23,961 nt of DNA from CAZMVU01 sp964569295 (GCA_964569295.1 CAZMVU010000056.1:1-23961); one strand, 5' to 3'. Numbered from the stretch's first letter, positions 7,570 through 16,059 are shown. Notes: generated by a model not told the origin, from the letters alone. Translations and numbers: made by a program.

Positions 7570-8595
7570 TTACACGGCATGCCCGGCCGCCTTGAGAAAA
7601 GCGTGGATGTTTTCCGTCGGCACGCCGGGGGGCATGCCGCCCCCGCACGAGAGGATAACACGCCGCGTGTCCGACAGTGAACCGACGAGTTCACGCACAC
7701 TGCGCTCTACGTCGTCCGGCGTGCCTTGGGCGAGCACATCCCGCGGCGGAATATTGCCGAGCAAGGCAACCCGGTCACCCGCCAGGGCCTGCATCTGCGC
7801 CAAGGGATGTTCGTAGCCGAAGTTGAATAGGTTGATACCAATCTCCCCCAGGTGCGGCGCACAAACCAGGCCATAGGCGTCGTTATGGAAGAAGCGCACC
7901 GGGCAATCGAAGGCCGCGAAGGCCTTTTCGAGGTATGGCTTGGCAAACGTGTTGAAGTCGTCTTCACCCAGGAACCCGACGATGTCGTCGAGCAGGAGGA
8001 TTCCACCGATGGTGTCGATGGTCTGCTTCTGGAGGCGCAGCCAATCCACAAGAAAGCCGGTGATTGTGGCGAGCCGCCTGTGTGCTTGGTCCGGCTCCAT
8101 GCGCAGGCCCATGAGAAACTCCGAACTGCCGAATAGGAATGCGGCAATGTTGAGCGGGCCCCGGGCCACGGCGAAGCGTATCGCATGGTCCCGCGCCTCG
8201 ATGTGGGATCGGGCGTGGACCAGGCGTTGCAAGATGAATGGCGCAAGGCCGTCTGTGGCGGGGTCTGGCTTTTCGATGTCGCCGAGTGCGGCAGGCAGCG
8301 TTTGCGCAAAAGGGAAATCATCTTCATGGAAGGTGCATTTTGCCCCGAACGAGGCGGGCTCCGAGCACATGCCGAATTCCGACCAGTAGCCCGGCAAGAA
8401 CCAGATTTCCGGGAAGGTGTCAATAGCCAGGTCGTTTGCGGCACGCCAGAGACCGCTCTCGCTGAAGTAATCGAGAATCCGCATGCCGGCCCAGTTCGGC
8501 AGCCACGGACTGTCGATAATGAAGCCGACCGGCAGCGGGTCTACCCGTTCACCGGCGATGAGAGCGAGTAGTTGTTCCCACTGTGTGTTGTTCAT
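7570..8595 (-). CDS. Uroporphyrinogen decarboxylase (URO-D)-like protein, probable methyltransferase family
   Basis: The 341-residue product has the URO-D-like barrel pattern. LLDDIVGFLG (200-209) resembles the family's substrate-binding DD strand, FFHNDA (235-240) the central His motif, and SCGGGMPPGVPTENI (316-330) the conserved C-terminal loop. Relatives outside haem synthesis include the MtaA/MtbA corrinoid methyltransferases, which use Zn-binding HxC...C. Here the first Cys position is Asp239, but Cys317 is present. I chose the ATG at 8595 because AAGGGAG lies eight bases upstream; a longer in-frame extension to 8814 would lie within the kinase gene. It follows the kinase by 41 bases. 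Involvement in methyl-group or one-carbon handling is inferred. It is unlikely to be HemE, because no haem genes are nearby. Confidence 0.75.
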   Translation of the reverse strand: MNNTQWEQLLALIAGERVDPLPVGFIIDSPWLPNWAGMRILDYFSESGLWRAANDLAIDTFPEIWFLPGYWSEFGMCSEPASFGAKCTFHEDDFPFAQTLPAALGDIEKPDPATDGLAPFILQRLVHARSHIEARDHAIRFAVARGPLNIAAFLFGSSEFLMGLRMEPDQAHRRLATITGFLVDWLRLQKQTIDTIGGILLLDDIVGFLGEDDFNTFAKPYLEKAFAAFDCPVRFFHNDAYGLVCAPHLGEIGINLFNFGYEHPLAQMQALAGDRVALLGNIPPRDVLAQGTPDDVERSVRELVGSLSDTRRVILSCGGGMPPGVPTENIHAFLKAAGHAV

Positions 8596-8636
8596 AGCGC
8601 TGGCTCCCTTTTTGTTGTTTTGTCTGGCCTGGCCGC

Positions 8637-10997
8637 TCACGTCTCTGCGGCCAGCGCGTTTTGCACGGCCTGGAGCAGGTTGGCCGATTCGTAGGGTTTT
8701 TGCACGAAAGCGGCCGGGGCGAAAAGCTCGGTGTGCGGCGTGGCCGGCGCCTTGGGCATGTCGCAGCATAAGACAAAGGGGAGGCCTTCTGCTGCCCTGC
8801 GCAATGCTTCGCAAGCCGCTTTACCCGCTTCCTGCGCGAGGGTCATGTCGAGGATGACGAGCGACGCGGGTTCCGCGCCCTGGCGCAACAGGCGGCTCGC
8901 CTCCTGGAGGGTTTTCGCCGCAGAGACCATATAGCCGCGGCGTTCGAGCATGCGCCGGCCCAGCGTGCGCACGGAGTCATCTTCATCGACGAGCAGCACA
9001 GTTCTTTTCTGCCCAGCGGCTGGGTGCGCGGTGGCGCTTGCCGATGTTGTGGCTGCCAGTGCGGGCAGGTACACGCGAAAGGTCGAGCCGAGGCCGGGGT
9101 CGCTCATGACCTGGAGGGCGCCCCTGTGTGCGCGTACCGTGCCCAGGGCGGCCGCCAACCCGAGGCCACGGCCAGTGAATTTGGTGGAGAAGAAGGGATC
9201 GAACACGCGCTCGACCGTGGCCGGTTCCATGCCGCAACCGGTATCCGTTATCTCGATCGTGACGTATTTGCCTGGCGGCAGCGTATCGAGAAGCGGCGGC
9301 ATGCGGAGGTCTTCTTCCGTGCAGTGCCGCACGCCGGTGCGCACGGTCACCACACCCCCCGGTGCGCCCAGTGATTCCCCGGCATTGGCGACGATCTGCG
9401 TGAGCACTTGGCGCAGTTGGTTCGCGTCGCCGTGGACCCGCAGCAGCCCCGGACCAAATTTATACTTGAGGTGCGCGTGTTCTCCCGCGGCCTGCTCGAG
9501 CAAATGGGACGCTTCACAGATAAGCTCGCGCACATCAAGCTCTGCATTCACGAGCGGACGTTGCCCCGCATACGCGAGCATCTGGCGTGTAAGGTCGGCC
9601 GCACGGCGCGCTGCGCGCACTATTTCTTCGAGACTGCTCCTCGCGGGGGCAACGGGGGAGAGGTCTTCGAAGGCGAGATCCGCATTGCCGAGAATGGACA
9701 CCAGCAAATTGTTGAAATCGTGGGCGACGCCGCCCGCGAGCGCGCCCAGGCTCTCGAACTTGCGCGCTTGTTGCACCTGCGACTCGAGGCGGCGCGTTTC
9801 CTGGGCGGTGCGGTGTGCGGCGGTCACATCTTGCAGAACACCGCGCAGGCCCACCACCGTTCCCGCGTCGTTGTACATGGGATCGGCGATAACATGGCAG
9901 ACGACCTCCGTGTCATCGGCCCGCACAACCGTGTAATCCAGGTCGAAGCGGCGCGCCTCGGCCATGGCGGCTTCCACCGCTTGCTCAATGCGGCGGCGGT
10001 CGTGCGGTTGGACCAGGCGCCGGTGCATTTCGAGCGTGGGGGTGACGCTGTCCGGCTCGAAACCATAGATGCGGTATATCTCCGCCGTACAGGTGAGCGT
10101 TTTCTCGACCGCGTTGTATTCCCAGTAGCCCACATGGGCTATGGCCGTGGCGATAGTGAGGTACGACTGGCTCTTGCGCAACGCTTCTTCCGAGCGAATG
10201 CGCTCGGTAATGTCCCACACCGTTGCGATCATGAGATTACGCTCTGGCACGGGAATGTTGAAGGCGGAAATATAGCGTGTTTCCCGGCCCGGATGTTCGA
10301 TGGCGACCTCGGTCCAGCGCATGCGCCCGGGAGCACCGCTGGCTAGATCCGCCATTACTTGCTCACGCACATGCGCGCGTTGGTCCGGCGCGGGATATGC
10401 CGCCTCGAAAAACGCTTCCACCGTGCGCACCCCCTGTTCCGGCAGCCCATAACACGCGCGGAACCGGCTGTTCATAAACAGGAAGGCGCCTTCCTCGATC
10501 GTGTGCACGGCAATGCCGATGGGCATATTCTCCATGACCATCTGCAGGAAATCGTTGAGCGCCGCGAAGCCCTGCGTTTCCTCGACCTTGTCGCTCACGT
10601 CAGCGAGTGTTCCGGCCATCCGCAGCGGGGCGCCTTCCGCGTTGCGCTCGGTAATGCGGGCACGCAGTTTTGTCCAGAGCCAGCCGTGCCCCGGATGTTG
10701 CAGGCGGCACTCACATGCGGCCTCGGCGCGCTCGCCGTTGCGGTGTGCGTCGAGGAGTGATTCCACCCGTTGACGGTCTTCCGGATGCACCCGGGCCAGC
10801 AGATCCGCGAAATGCGCGAGGGCGCGCGGCTCTTCTTCGCCCAGCAGTTCCGGGAGCATGGCGTTGCATGTGAGCTTGTCTGACGCGAGTTCCCAGTCCC
10901 ACAGGGCGATTCCCGCATGCAATGCGGCGTCGCGCAGGCGGCGGTCGCGTTCCTCATCGGGAGGAAGACCAGGAAGTTGCGGGTTCGGCGTGGCCAT
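8637..10997 (-). CDS. Three-PAS hybrid histidine kinase with C-terminal receiver domain
   Basis: The 786-residue protein has three PAS-like sensor modules at about residues 22-140, 145-265 and 275-392, each closing with a D(V/I)(S/T) signature. A HisKA/HATPase core follows: H-box GGVAHDFNN with His426, N-box VANAGES with Asn538, DTGCGM (585-590), FDPFFSTK (599-606) and GRGLGL (609-614). A receiver domain occupies about 665-784, with acidic residues LVDEDD (669-674), phospho-acceptor Asp717 and Lys767. No transmembrane segment is seen, so it probably senses a cytoplasmic signal. It has no DNA-binding domain and no partner regulator is encoded next to it. It starts five bases after the Gfo/Idh stop without a clear Shine-Dalgarno, suggesting translational coupling. 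Confidence 0.9.
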   Translation of the reverse strand: MATPNPQLPGLPPDEERDRRLRDAALHAGIALWDWELASDKLTCNAMLPELLGEEEPRALAHFADLLARVHPEDRQRVESLLDAHRNGERAEAACECRLQHPGHGWLWTKLRARITERNAEGAPLRMAGTLADVSDKVEETQGFAALNDFLQMVMENMPIGIAVHTIEEGAFLFMNSRFRACYGLPEQGVRTVEAFFEAAYPAPDQRAHVREQVMADLASGAPGRMRWTEVAIEHPGRETRYISAFNIPVPERNLMIATVWDITERIRSEEALRKSQSYLTIATAIAHVGYWEYNAVEKTLTCTAEIYRIYGFEPDSVTPTLEMHRRLVQPHDRRRIEQAVEAAMAEARRFDLDYTVVRADDTEVVCHVIADPMYNDAGTVVGLRGVLQDVTAAHRTAQETRRLESQVQQARKFESLGALAGGVAHDFNNLLVSILGNADLAFEDLSPVAPARSSLEEIVRAARRAADLTRQMLAYAGQRPLVNAELDVRELICEASHLLEQAAGEHAHLKYKFGPGLLRVHGDANQLRQVLTQIVANAGESLGAPGGVVTVRTGVRHCTEEDLRMPPLLDTLPPGKYVTIEITDTGCGMEPATVERVFDPFFSTKFTGRGLGLAAALGTVRAHRGALQVMSDPGLGSTFRVYLPALAATTSASATAHPAAGQKRTVLLVDEDDSVRTLGRRMLERRGYMVSAAKTLQEASRLLRQGAEPASLVILDMTLAQEAGKAACEALRRAAEGLPFVLCCDMPKAPATPHTELFAPAAFVQKPYESANLLQAVQNALAAET

Positions 10998-11002
10998 TGG
11001 CG

Positions 11003-12187
11003 CTAATACGATCTTATCGGGGTTTCAGCGCCGCCTTGTTCGGCGGAGACGTAGGCGCTGTAGATGGTCGAGATGGTGTCCGCCGCGAGGCCGCTGTCGC
11101 TCTCGACAGGGTCGCCATAGGCGGCGGCGCGGTAGAACGCTTCGATTTCCTGCGGGTAGCCCGTGAACCAGTCTTCGTCCGGCGGCATATTGGTCCAGCC
11201 CTGTTTTTGTTCGATTTTCTCGACCGTGTATATATCGGCGAAGTTTTCGTGCCGCGGGTTATACACCTGCATGGCGGTGTTCGGGTTGATGTTGCATACG
11301 GTGCGGTGGTTGTTCGCGCTAACCTCGAGCCAGTTGTGGATGCCGCCAAGGATGATGTCGGATGCGAACACCGTGGCGAGGGTGCCGTCTTCGAAGGTGA
11401 CATGCATCATCGAGAAATCGTCGATGTCGTAGTAATCCCGGCGGATGAACCCTTCGTCCTGGAAGGTGTCCATGCGCGTCAATGCGGCCGTGCGCCCGGT
11501 GACGGCTTTGGGCCGGATGGGCTTGCCGTGGCGCGCGCGGCCCTCGACCCGTTTCAGGTAGAGCGCCGCCGTGAGCGGGTGGCAGCCCTTACCAATCATT
11601 ACGCCGCCGCCCGAGTATTTCCAGTAGGCGTAGGTGGGGTTGTGCGAGCCCGAGTGCGCCTCTTCGCCGTGCATCCACAGAATCTGCGCACCCGTCTTCT
11701 CGATGATTTCGCGTTCGCGCTGAACTGCCGGCGCATAGACCCAGTTTTCCGCATAGAAAATGCGGCCCGCGCTTTTACGCTCCGCCTCGAGCATGCGCTC
11801 CACGCTCGCCAGCCCGTGTGCGAGGGCGTCGCCCTTTGGAAACGTGTCGCCGTGAAACGACTCCGTGCCGTCGCCGAGGTAACCTGTGAGTGGCTTTTCC
11901 ACGATGACCGACTTGCCGCGATCGAGCGCGGCCACGGCGACCTCCTCGTGGCCTGCCACGAGCACGCAGCAGTGCACGAGATCCACGTCGTTTAGCAGCG
12001 CATCAAGCGTGTCGTACTTCTTGATGCCGCGCTCCTTGGCGTATTCTGCCGCCTGGTCGTGATCAAGTGCATAGACGCCCTGTACATCGGCGTTTACACC
12101 GTACACGCGGCGGATGCCTTCGTAGTGGAAACGCGCGGAGAACCCCGCACCGACGATGCCGGAGCGGACGGTTTTCTTCTCGTTCAT
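11003..12187 (-). CDS. Gfo/Idh/MocA family oxidoreductase (second copy type)
   Basis: The 394-residue product has the Rossmann motif VGAGFSARFHYEG (residues 12-24) and the EKP catalytic motif at 97-99. Its C-terminal domain has YAENWVYAP and SGGGVMIGKGCHPL, where the Lys and His correspond to usual catalytic positions. These blocks resemble those of the other Gfo/Idh gene here (1621-2892), so the two are paralogues. The family uses NAD(P) to oxidise or reduce sugars and inositols in the cytoplasm. AAGGAG stands six to seven bases before the ATG. That ribosome-binding site lies inside one arm of an 11-bp inverted repeat. The PAS kinase gene follows after five bases, so the two are almost certainly co-transcribed. 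Confidence 0.88.
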   Translation of the reverse strand: MNEKKTVRSGIVGAGFSARFHYEGIRRVYGVNADVQGVYALDHDQAAEYAKERGIKKYDTLDALLNDVDLVHCCVLVAGHEEVAVAALDRGKSVIVEKPLTGYLGDGTESFHGDTFPKGDALAHGLASVERMLEAERKSAGRIFYAENWVYAPAVQREREIIEKTGAQILWMHGEEAHSGSHNPTYAYWKYSGGGVMIGKGCHPLTAALYLKRVEGRARHGKPIRPKAVTGRTAALTRMDTFQDEGFIRRDYYDIDDFSMMHVTFEDGTLATVFASDIILGGIHNWLEVSANNHRTVCNINPNTAMQVYNPRHENFADIYTVEKIEQKQGWTNMPPDEDWFTGYPQEIEAFYRAAAYGDPVESDSGLAADTISTIYSAYVSAEQGGAETPIRSY

Positions 12188-12274
12188 TGGACACTCCTTA
12201 TCTGGGCCAGTAAGTCACCATTGTTGAAAGCCAGGTCTTTGACACGAGATCTGCAATTGATGCGGAGTGTCCAA
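12187..12274 (-). promoter_or_regulatory. Inverted repeat covering the ribosome-binding site of the second Gfo/Idh gene
   Basis: On the minus strand the leader contains TTGGACACTCC (12264-12274) and, 66 bases later, its perfect complement GGAGTGTCCAA (12187-12197). The second arm includes the GGAG of the ribosome-binding site and ends on the A of the ATG. If transcribed from upstream, folding would hide the start site. The repeat could instead be two half-sites of a DNA-binding regulator. The pairing is seen directly; the function is inferred. Confidence 0.45.
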
Positions 12275-12310
12275 CTATGCGTATGATGTCACGCACAATG
12301 ACTGTCCCCG

Positions 12311-13222
12311 CTACAACTTCGCGCTCGGCGTCATGTCCGCATCGAGGTCGCCCAAGGTAAACTGGATGCCATCGAGCAGGAACCGCAGTACCTGCGGGTC
12401 CCAGAACAGCTCGTGGTAATGCCCGAGACCGCAGTAGAACACGCGGCCCTCGCCATACGGTTTTACCCAGGCGAGGGCGAAGTCCTTGTCTTCCCGGTTA
12501 ACCTCGCCGGCATTCGCTTCACCCGCCGACTCATAATCGAGCGAAAGCAGTACGCGGTGTGTTTCGCGGGAGTAGGGTCCCGTCACCTGGTAAATCTCGT
12601 CGGTAATCTTGAAGGCCGGTTCCGGGAACGCGGCGGTGAGCGGGTGGTCCGGGTCGTCTACGCGCAGGGTCACTTCTTTGTTCCAGGGGTGGTTGTCGAA
12701 GCGGCCTCCCACGATATCGCCCCATTCTTCCCACTCACGGAACGTGGCGAGCGCGGCGTGCAGCAACCCCACCCCCTTGCCGCCCTGGATAAAACCGGCG
12801 AGGCTCTGTTTCAACCGCGCGTCCCGTGCCAGGGCCTCTTTTTTTGCGGTGTCCTCCAGCTCATTGAAATCCGGCGGAAGGAAAAGCTCGTTGTTGGCAT
12901 TGTTGAAGAATACCGCATCGAAGCGGGCAAGACTCTCCGGCTCGAACACGGCGATATCGTCCGTTATGGTCACCTCGAAGGCGCCGGTCTTCTCCGCAAT
13001 GGCCTGAACCGCCGCCTTACCGTATGGTATCGCGCTGTGGACATAGCCTGTAGGGACGAGTGAAAACACGAGCAACTGCCGCGGCTGCTCGGGTTGGACC
13101 GTTGGCTTTTCGGGCGCCGCATCCCGAATCTTCGCCAGTTCTTCTTCCGATGGCGCATCCGCTGCGCAGGCGGTGAAACAGGTCAGTATGGCGAGGGCCA
13201 TCAGTAGACTCCAGGCTTTCAT
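12311..13222 (-). CDS. ThuA-like domain lipoprotein
   Basis: The 303-residue protein starts with a signal sequence (MKAWSLLMALAILTCFTAC) ending in a probable lipobox cysteine at 19. A ThuA-like, glutamine-amidotransferase-fold domain follows. Characteristic stretches are GVGLLHAAL, EWGDIVGGRFDNHPWN, DDPDHPLT and the C-terminal GRVFYCGLGH. ThuA was named from trehalose utilisation in Sinorhizobium, and related domains are widespread in planctomycete-type carbohydrate loci; the exact reaction of this copy is unknown. I chose the ATG at 13222, preceded by GGAAGGAA at good spacing, over an in-frame TTG at 13249. It lies 117 bases after the sulfatase stop and 123 bases before the Gfo/Idh gene. An extracytoplasmic sugar-processing role is inferred. 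Confidence 0.82.
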   Translation of the reverse strand: MKAWSLLMALAILTCFTACAADAPSEEELAKIRDAAPEKPTVQPEQPRQLLVFSLVPTGYVHSAIPYGKAAVQAIAEKTGAFEVTITDDIAVFEPESLARFDAVFFNNANNELFLPPDFNELEDTAKKEALARDARLKQSLAGFIQGGKGVGLLHAALATFREWEEWGDIVGGRFDNHPWNKEVTLRVDDPDHPLTAAFPEPAFKITDEIYQVTGPYSRETHRVLLSLDYESAGEANAGEVNREDKDFALAWVKPYGEGRVFYCGLGHYHELFWDPQVLRFLLDGIQFTLGDLDADMTPSAKL

Positions 13223-13339
13223 CGTGTGTTCCTTCCCATTTACTTCCAAAGGTGCGTTGCGCTCCCGTCAAAGGCGGAATAAACCCGTTCACGCACCCTC
13301 CGGCCATGCGACGCGCAGGTTTGCTCTTTCGCGCTTGTC

Positions 13340-15052
13340 CTATTCTTTTGTGAACACCACATACCGCGCGCCGAAGGGGCCGCCCTCGGCATCCAGTTGC
13401 GCATGCACTTCCGTTTCACCGGCGGGCAACTCGAGTCCCTCAAAGGTGACCGATGCCGCACCTTTTTCGAGTGGTTTGGATTGTTCCACGCCGGCGGCAC
13501 GCAGCGTTACCGTGCCCGGCGTGTCTTCCGGCACATCCACACGCACGCGGTATGTGCCGGCGTTACGAATGTCCACTAGCCAGTGGCCCACGTTCTTATC
13601 GCCCCAGCCTTCGCGCACACCGGCCCGGTCGCTGCCGCGCCAGTCTTGGCGGGTGAGGATGACCGGGTTCTCGTGTTTCGTGCCGATATAGATACGCGGC
13701 GGCGCATAGCCGCGGGTGCTGCTCACATCGTCGAACCATTGCTCATAGGCCGCGCGCATCTCGGCGACGATGGCCGGGTGCTGCGCGGCGATGTCGTGCC
13801 GTTCGTGCGGGTCGTTGTGGAGGTCGTAGAGTTCTTTGCCGTTCACCAGCTTGAAGCGCTGGCCCACCACGGCGCACGCCTTCCACTTTTCCGGCGCATC
13901 GCCCCGGTGCCACTGGAAGAACAGGTTGCGCTCCGGCATATCCCCCTGCGGATCATGGAGCAAGGGGGAGAGATCCCGGCCGTCGAGTTCCACATCCTCC
14001 GGGGGCGCCGCGCCGCACAAGGCAAGCAACGTGGGGAAAAGGTCGATGTGTGCCGCCGTGCGCGTAACCGTTTGTCCTGGTTCGAGCGTACCTGGCCAAC
14101 GCATGAAGCATGGCACGTGGATGCCGCCTTCGTAGACAGAACCTTTCCAGCCATGCATGCCGGCGTTGTACCGGTCGATGGCGCTCTGACCATTGCGCTG
14201 CGCGCCGTTGTCGGTCATGAACACGACGATGGTGTCTTCGCGCAGGCCAAGGTTATCGATGTGTTTCAGCAACCGGCCGAGGTTTTCGTCGAGGTTTGCC
14301 ACCATGCCGTAGAGCCGCGCGGTGTCTTCATGCAATCCTTGCTTGCGGTACGGATCGGCGTATTTGTCGGCGATTTCGAGCGGTGTGTGTGGGGCGTTCG
14401 TGCTGAGATAGCAGAAGAAGGGCTGGTCCTTGTCCGCCGCGATAAAGTCCATGGCGCCATCGGTGAAAATGTCAGTGCAGTAGCCCTTGAATTGCTTCTG
14501 CGCCCCGTTGTACTCGAGTATGGGATCAAAGTAGCCGGTGTCCGGCGGGTCCGACGGTTGCCCGATGCCGCCGCCCTTATGCACGAGCGTTTCCTGGAAG
14601 CCCTGGTCCTGCGGCCGCATGGGATAGTTATCGCCGAGGTGCCACTTGCCGAAAATGCCGGTGCGGTAGCCCTGGTTCGCGAGTGCCTCCGCGATGGTGA
14701 CCTCGTTTGCGTGCATCATGGCGCGGCCGAGGTAGGTGTCGACAACACCGGTGCGGTAGTTCCAGCGGCCGGTCATTAGGCTGGCCCGGGTAGGCGCGCA
14801 CACGGGGCTGGCATAGAACCGTGTAAGCCGGGTGCTTTCATCGTGAAGCCGGTCGAGGTGGGGGGTCTCGAGTGCCGGGTTGCCGTGGCCGCCGAGATCG
14901 CCATAACCCTGGTCGTCCGTCACGATGAGTACGACGTTCGGGCGTTTCCCGGCGTTTTCCGCGCCCCGGCCGCTCCCGGGCAACGCCGCGGCCGCCAGAC
15001 CCAGCAGGCCGGCCTGTGCCAGAAATGTCCGCCGCGTGTGTTTGGTGCTCAT
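13340..15052 (-). CDS. Tat-exported type I sulfatase (formylglycine-dependent)
   Basis: The 570-residue protein begins with a twin-arginine signal (RRTFLAQAGLLGLAAAALPG). The sulfatase domain has IVTDDQGYGDLG with metal-binding Asp46 and Asp47. Its active-site motif CAPTRASLMTG has Cys85, which formylglycine-generating enzyme converts to formylglycine. GKWHLGD, an APHTP histidine motif and MTDNGAQ (metal-binding Asp/Asn) follow. Such enzymes hydrolyse sulfate esters, commonly on sulfated glycans, outside the cytoplasm. The last ~110 residues form an extra beta-rich region resembling an ancillary domain. A GGGGA stands about seven bases before the ATG. No formylglycine-generating enzyme gene is in the window. 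It is followed by the ThuA-like gene, suggesting a shared sulfated-sugar substrate. Confidence 0.92.
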   Translation of the reverse strand: MSTKHTRRTFLAQAGLLGLAAAALPGSGRGAENAGKRPNVVLIVTDDQGYGDLGGHGNPALETPHLDRLHDESTRLTRFYASPVCAPTRASLMTGRWNYRTGVVDTYLGRAMMHANEVTIAEALANQGYRTGIFGKWHLGDNYPMRPQDQGFQETLVHKGGGIGQPSDPPDTGYFDPILEYNGAQKQFKGYCTDIFTDGAMDFIAADKDQPFFCYLSTNAPHTPLEIADKYADPYRKQGLHEDTARLYGMVANLDENLGRLLKHIDNLGLREDTIVVFMTDNGAQRNGQSAIDRYNAGMHGWKGSVYEGGIHVPCFMRWPGTLEPGQTVTRTAAHIDLFPTLLALCGAAPPEDVELDGRDLSPLLHDPQGDMPERNLFFQWHRGDAPEKWKACAVVGQRFKLVNGKELYDLHNDPHERHDIAAQHPAIVAEMRAAYEQWFDDVSSTRGYAPPRIYIGTKHENPVILTRQDWRGSDRAGVREGWGDKNVGHWLVDIRNAGTYRVRVDVPEDTPGTVTLRAAGVEQSKPLEKGAASVTFEGLELPAGETEVHAQLDAEGGPFGARYVVFTKE

Positions 15053-15130
15053 GGCTTGTCCCCGTTTTTTGCGATGAGTATCACCATCGTATGTACGATG
15101 CCCCCCGGAATTTCTCTAGTCATATGATGT

Positions 15131-15880
15131 CTATTCGAGACGGAACTTGAGTTCCGTTACTCCGAAGTCGTTGGGTTCGGTAAAGAAAACCAGGTTTCCC
15201 GGTCCCGAAACGGCGATCGGATGGTCAACCGTATAGAATCGCTCGTCGCCCGAGACTGCGCGCGCCCGTATCTGCCGCTGGCCTTCGGGCATCTGCCAGG
15301 CCGCTTCCTCTTTCGCCGCAACCGAAACTGCCGGCTCGTCCGTGGCCCCGACTGCATCGACCCACACGGCGATGTGTGCGCTGGTGTTGTTTACAAGGGT
15401 GATCGCGGGACCATCGGCGGGCGGCTTGGTGCTTGCCGTTGCCGCGGCAGGCACTGCGGGGCCGGCTGCATCTGCGGGCGTACCGGCTCCGTCTGCGGAC
15501 AGGTAGAAGTACAGGCCGGCCGCGGCGGCCAAAAGCACGATCAGCGCGAGAAGCGGCGCCCACTGACGCGCGCTGAGCCCTGTGCGCTTTTTCTGCGGCA
15601 TCTCGATGAGGTCCGGGGAGGGTTCCCGCTGCAGGATGCGCGCCTTCAGGCGTTGCGCCTTGTCGTGCCCATGGGCTGCGATCAGCTTGTCGCAGAGTGG
15701 CAGGGCCTCGTCTTTGCGGCCCATCGAGGCAAGCGTGAGCGCGCTCGCATACAACACATCCGCGTTGTTCGGCATTTCCTGGACGAGCCCTTCGAGAAGC
15801 GCGAGGGCCTCGCCATACCGCTTAGCCTGGAAAAGCTTTTGCGCTTGATCATAGCGTTGCTTTTGGTTGTTTGGGCTCAT
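15131..15880 (-). CDS. TPR-containing single-pass membrane protein
   Basis: The 249-residue product has about two tetratricopeptide repeats at residues 5-85 (QAKRYGEALALLEGLV, then a second helix pair). One transmembrane helix spans about 107-128. An Ala/Pro-rich linker (130-155) and an extracytoplasmic beta-rich domain of about 95 residues follow. I do not recognise the C-terminal domain; its repeated VNNTSAHIAVWVDA-like strands suggest a small immunoglobulin-like fold. TPRs usually mediate protein contacts, so it may be a scaffold. AGAGGT lies nine bases before the ATG. The sulfatase follows after 78 bases on the same strand, but a shared function is not demonstrated. It diverges from the glycosyltransferase pair. 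Confidence 0.7.
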   Translation of the reverse strand: MSPNNQKQRYDQAQKLFQAKRYGEALALLEGLVQEMPNNADVLYASALTLASMGRKDEALPLCDKLIAAHGHDKAQRLKARILQREPSPDLIEMPQKKRTGLSARQWAPLLALIVLLAAAAGLYFYLSADGAGTPADAAGPAVPAAATASTKPPADGPAITLVNNTSAHIAVWVDAVGATDEPAVSVAAKEEAAWQMPEGQRQIRARAVSGDERFYTVDHPIAVSGPGNLVFFTEPNDFGVTELKFRLE

Positions 15881-15942
15881 ATGACAAATACCTCTGATTC
15901 TCTGTGTACGCCCCCCCTGGCCGCCCCTGCATTGTTCCAGAC

Positions 15943-15972
15943 AGCATACTGAATTTATTGATTCAAGGTAAA
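15943..15972 (-). promoter_or_regulatory. Candidate promoter for the TPR-sulfatase gene run
   Basis: On the minus strand TTTACC (15967-15972) and TATGCT (15943-15948) are separated by 18 bases, each matching consensus at 4/6. The spacer holds a small inverted repeat, TGAAT-N6-ATTCA. The site lies in the divergent gap between the TPR gene and the glycosyltransferases, about 60 bases before the TPR start codon. No equally good promoter was found for the plus-strand genes. Confidence 0.3.
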
Positions 15973-16059
15973 GCCGCTGTGTTCCTTTTCAGGCTGGGGC
16001 ATGCCGGTTCGCCCCGGGCGCCCTCCGCGTATTACAATGGCGCTCGACGGGAGGTTGGC

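Noticed and set aside
13583..14779. Plus-strand open frame opposite the sulfatase
   Set aside because: It is antisense to unmistakable sulfatase motifs and has no independent coding signs.
15085..15100. Small palindrome CATCGTA-TG-TACGATG before the sulfatase gene
   Set aside because: It is only seven bp per arm, there is no second copy or associated promoter, and it may be chance.
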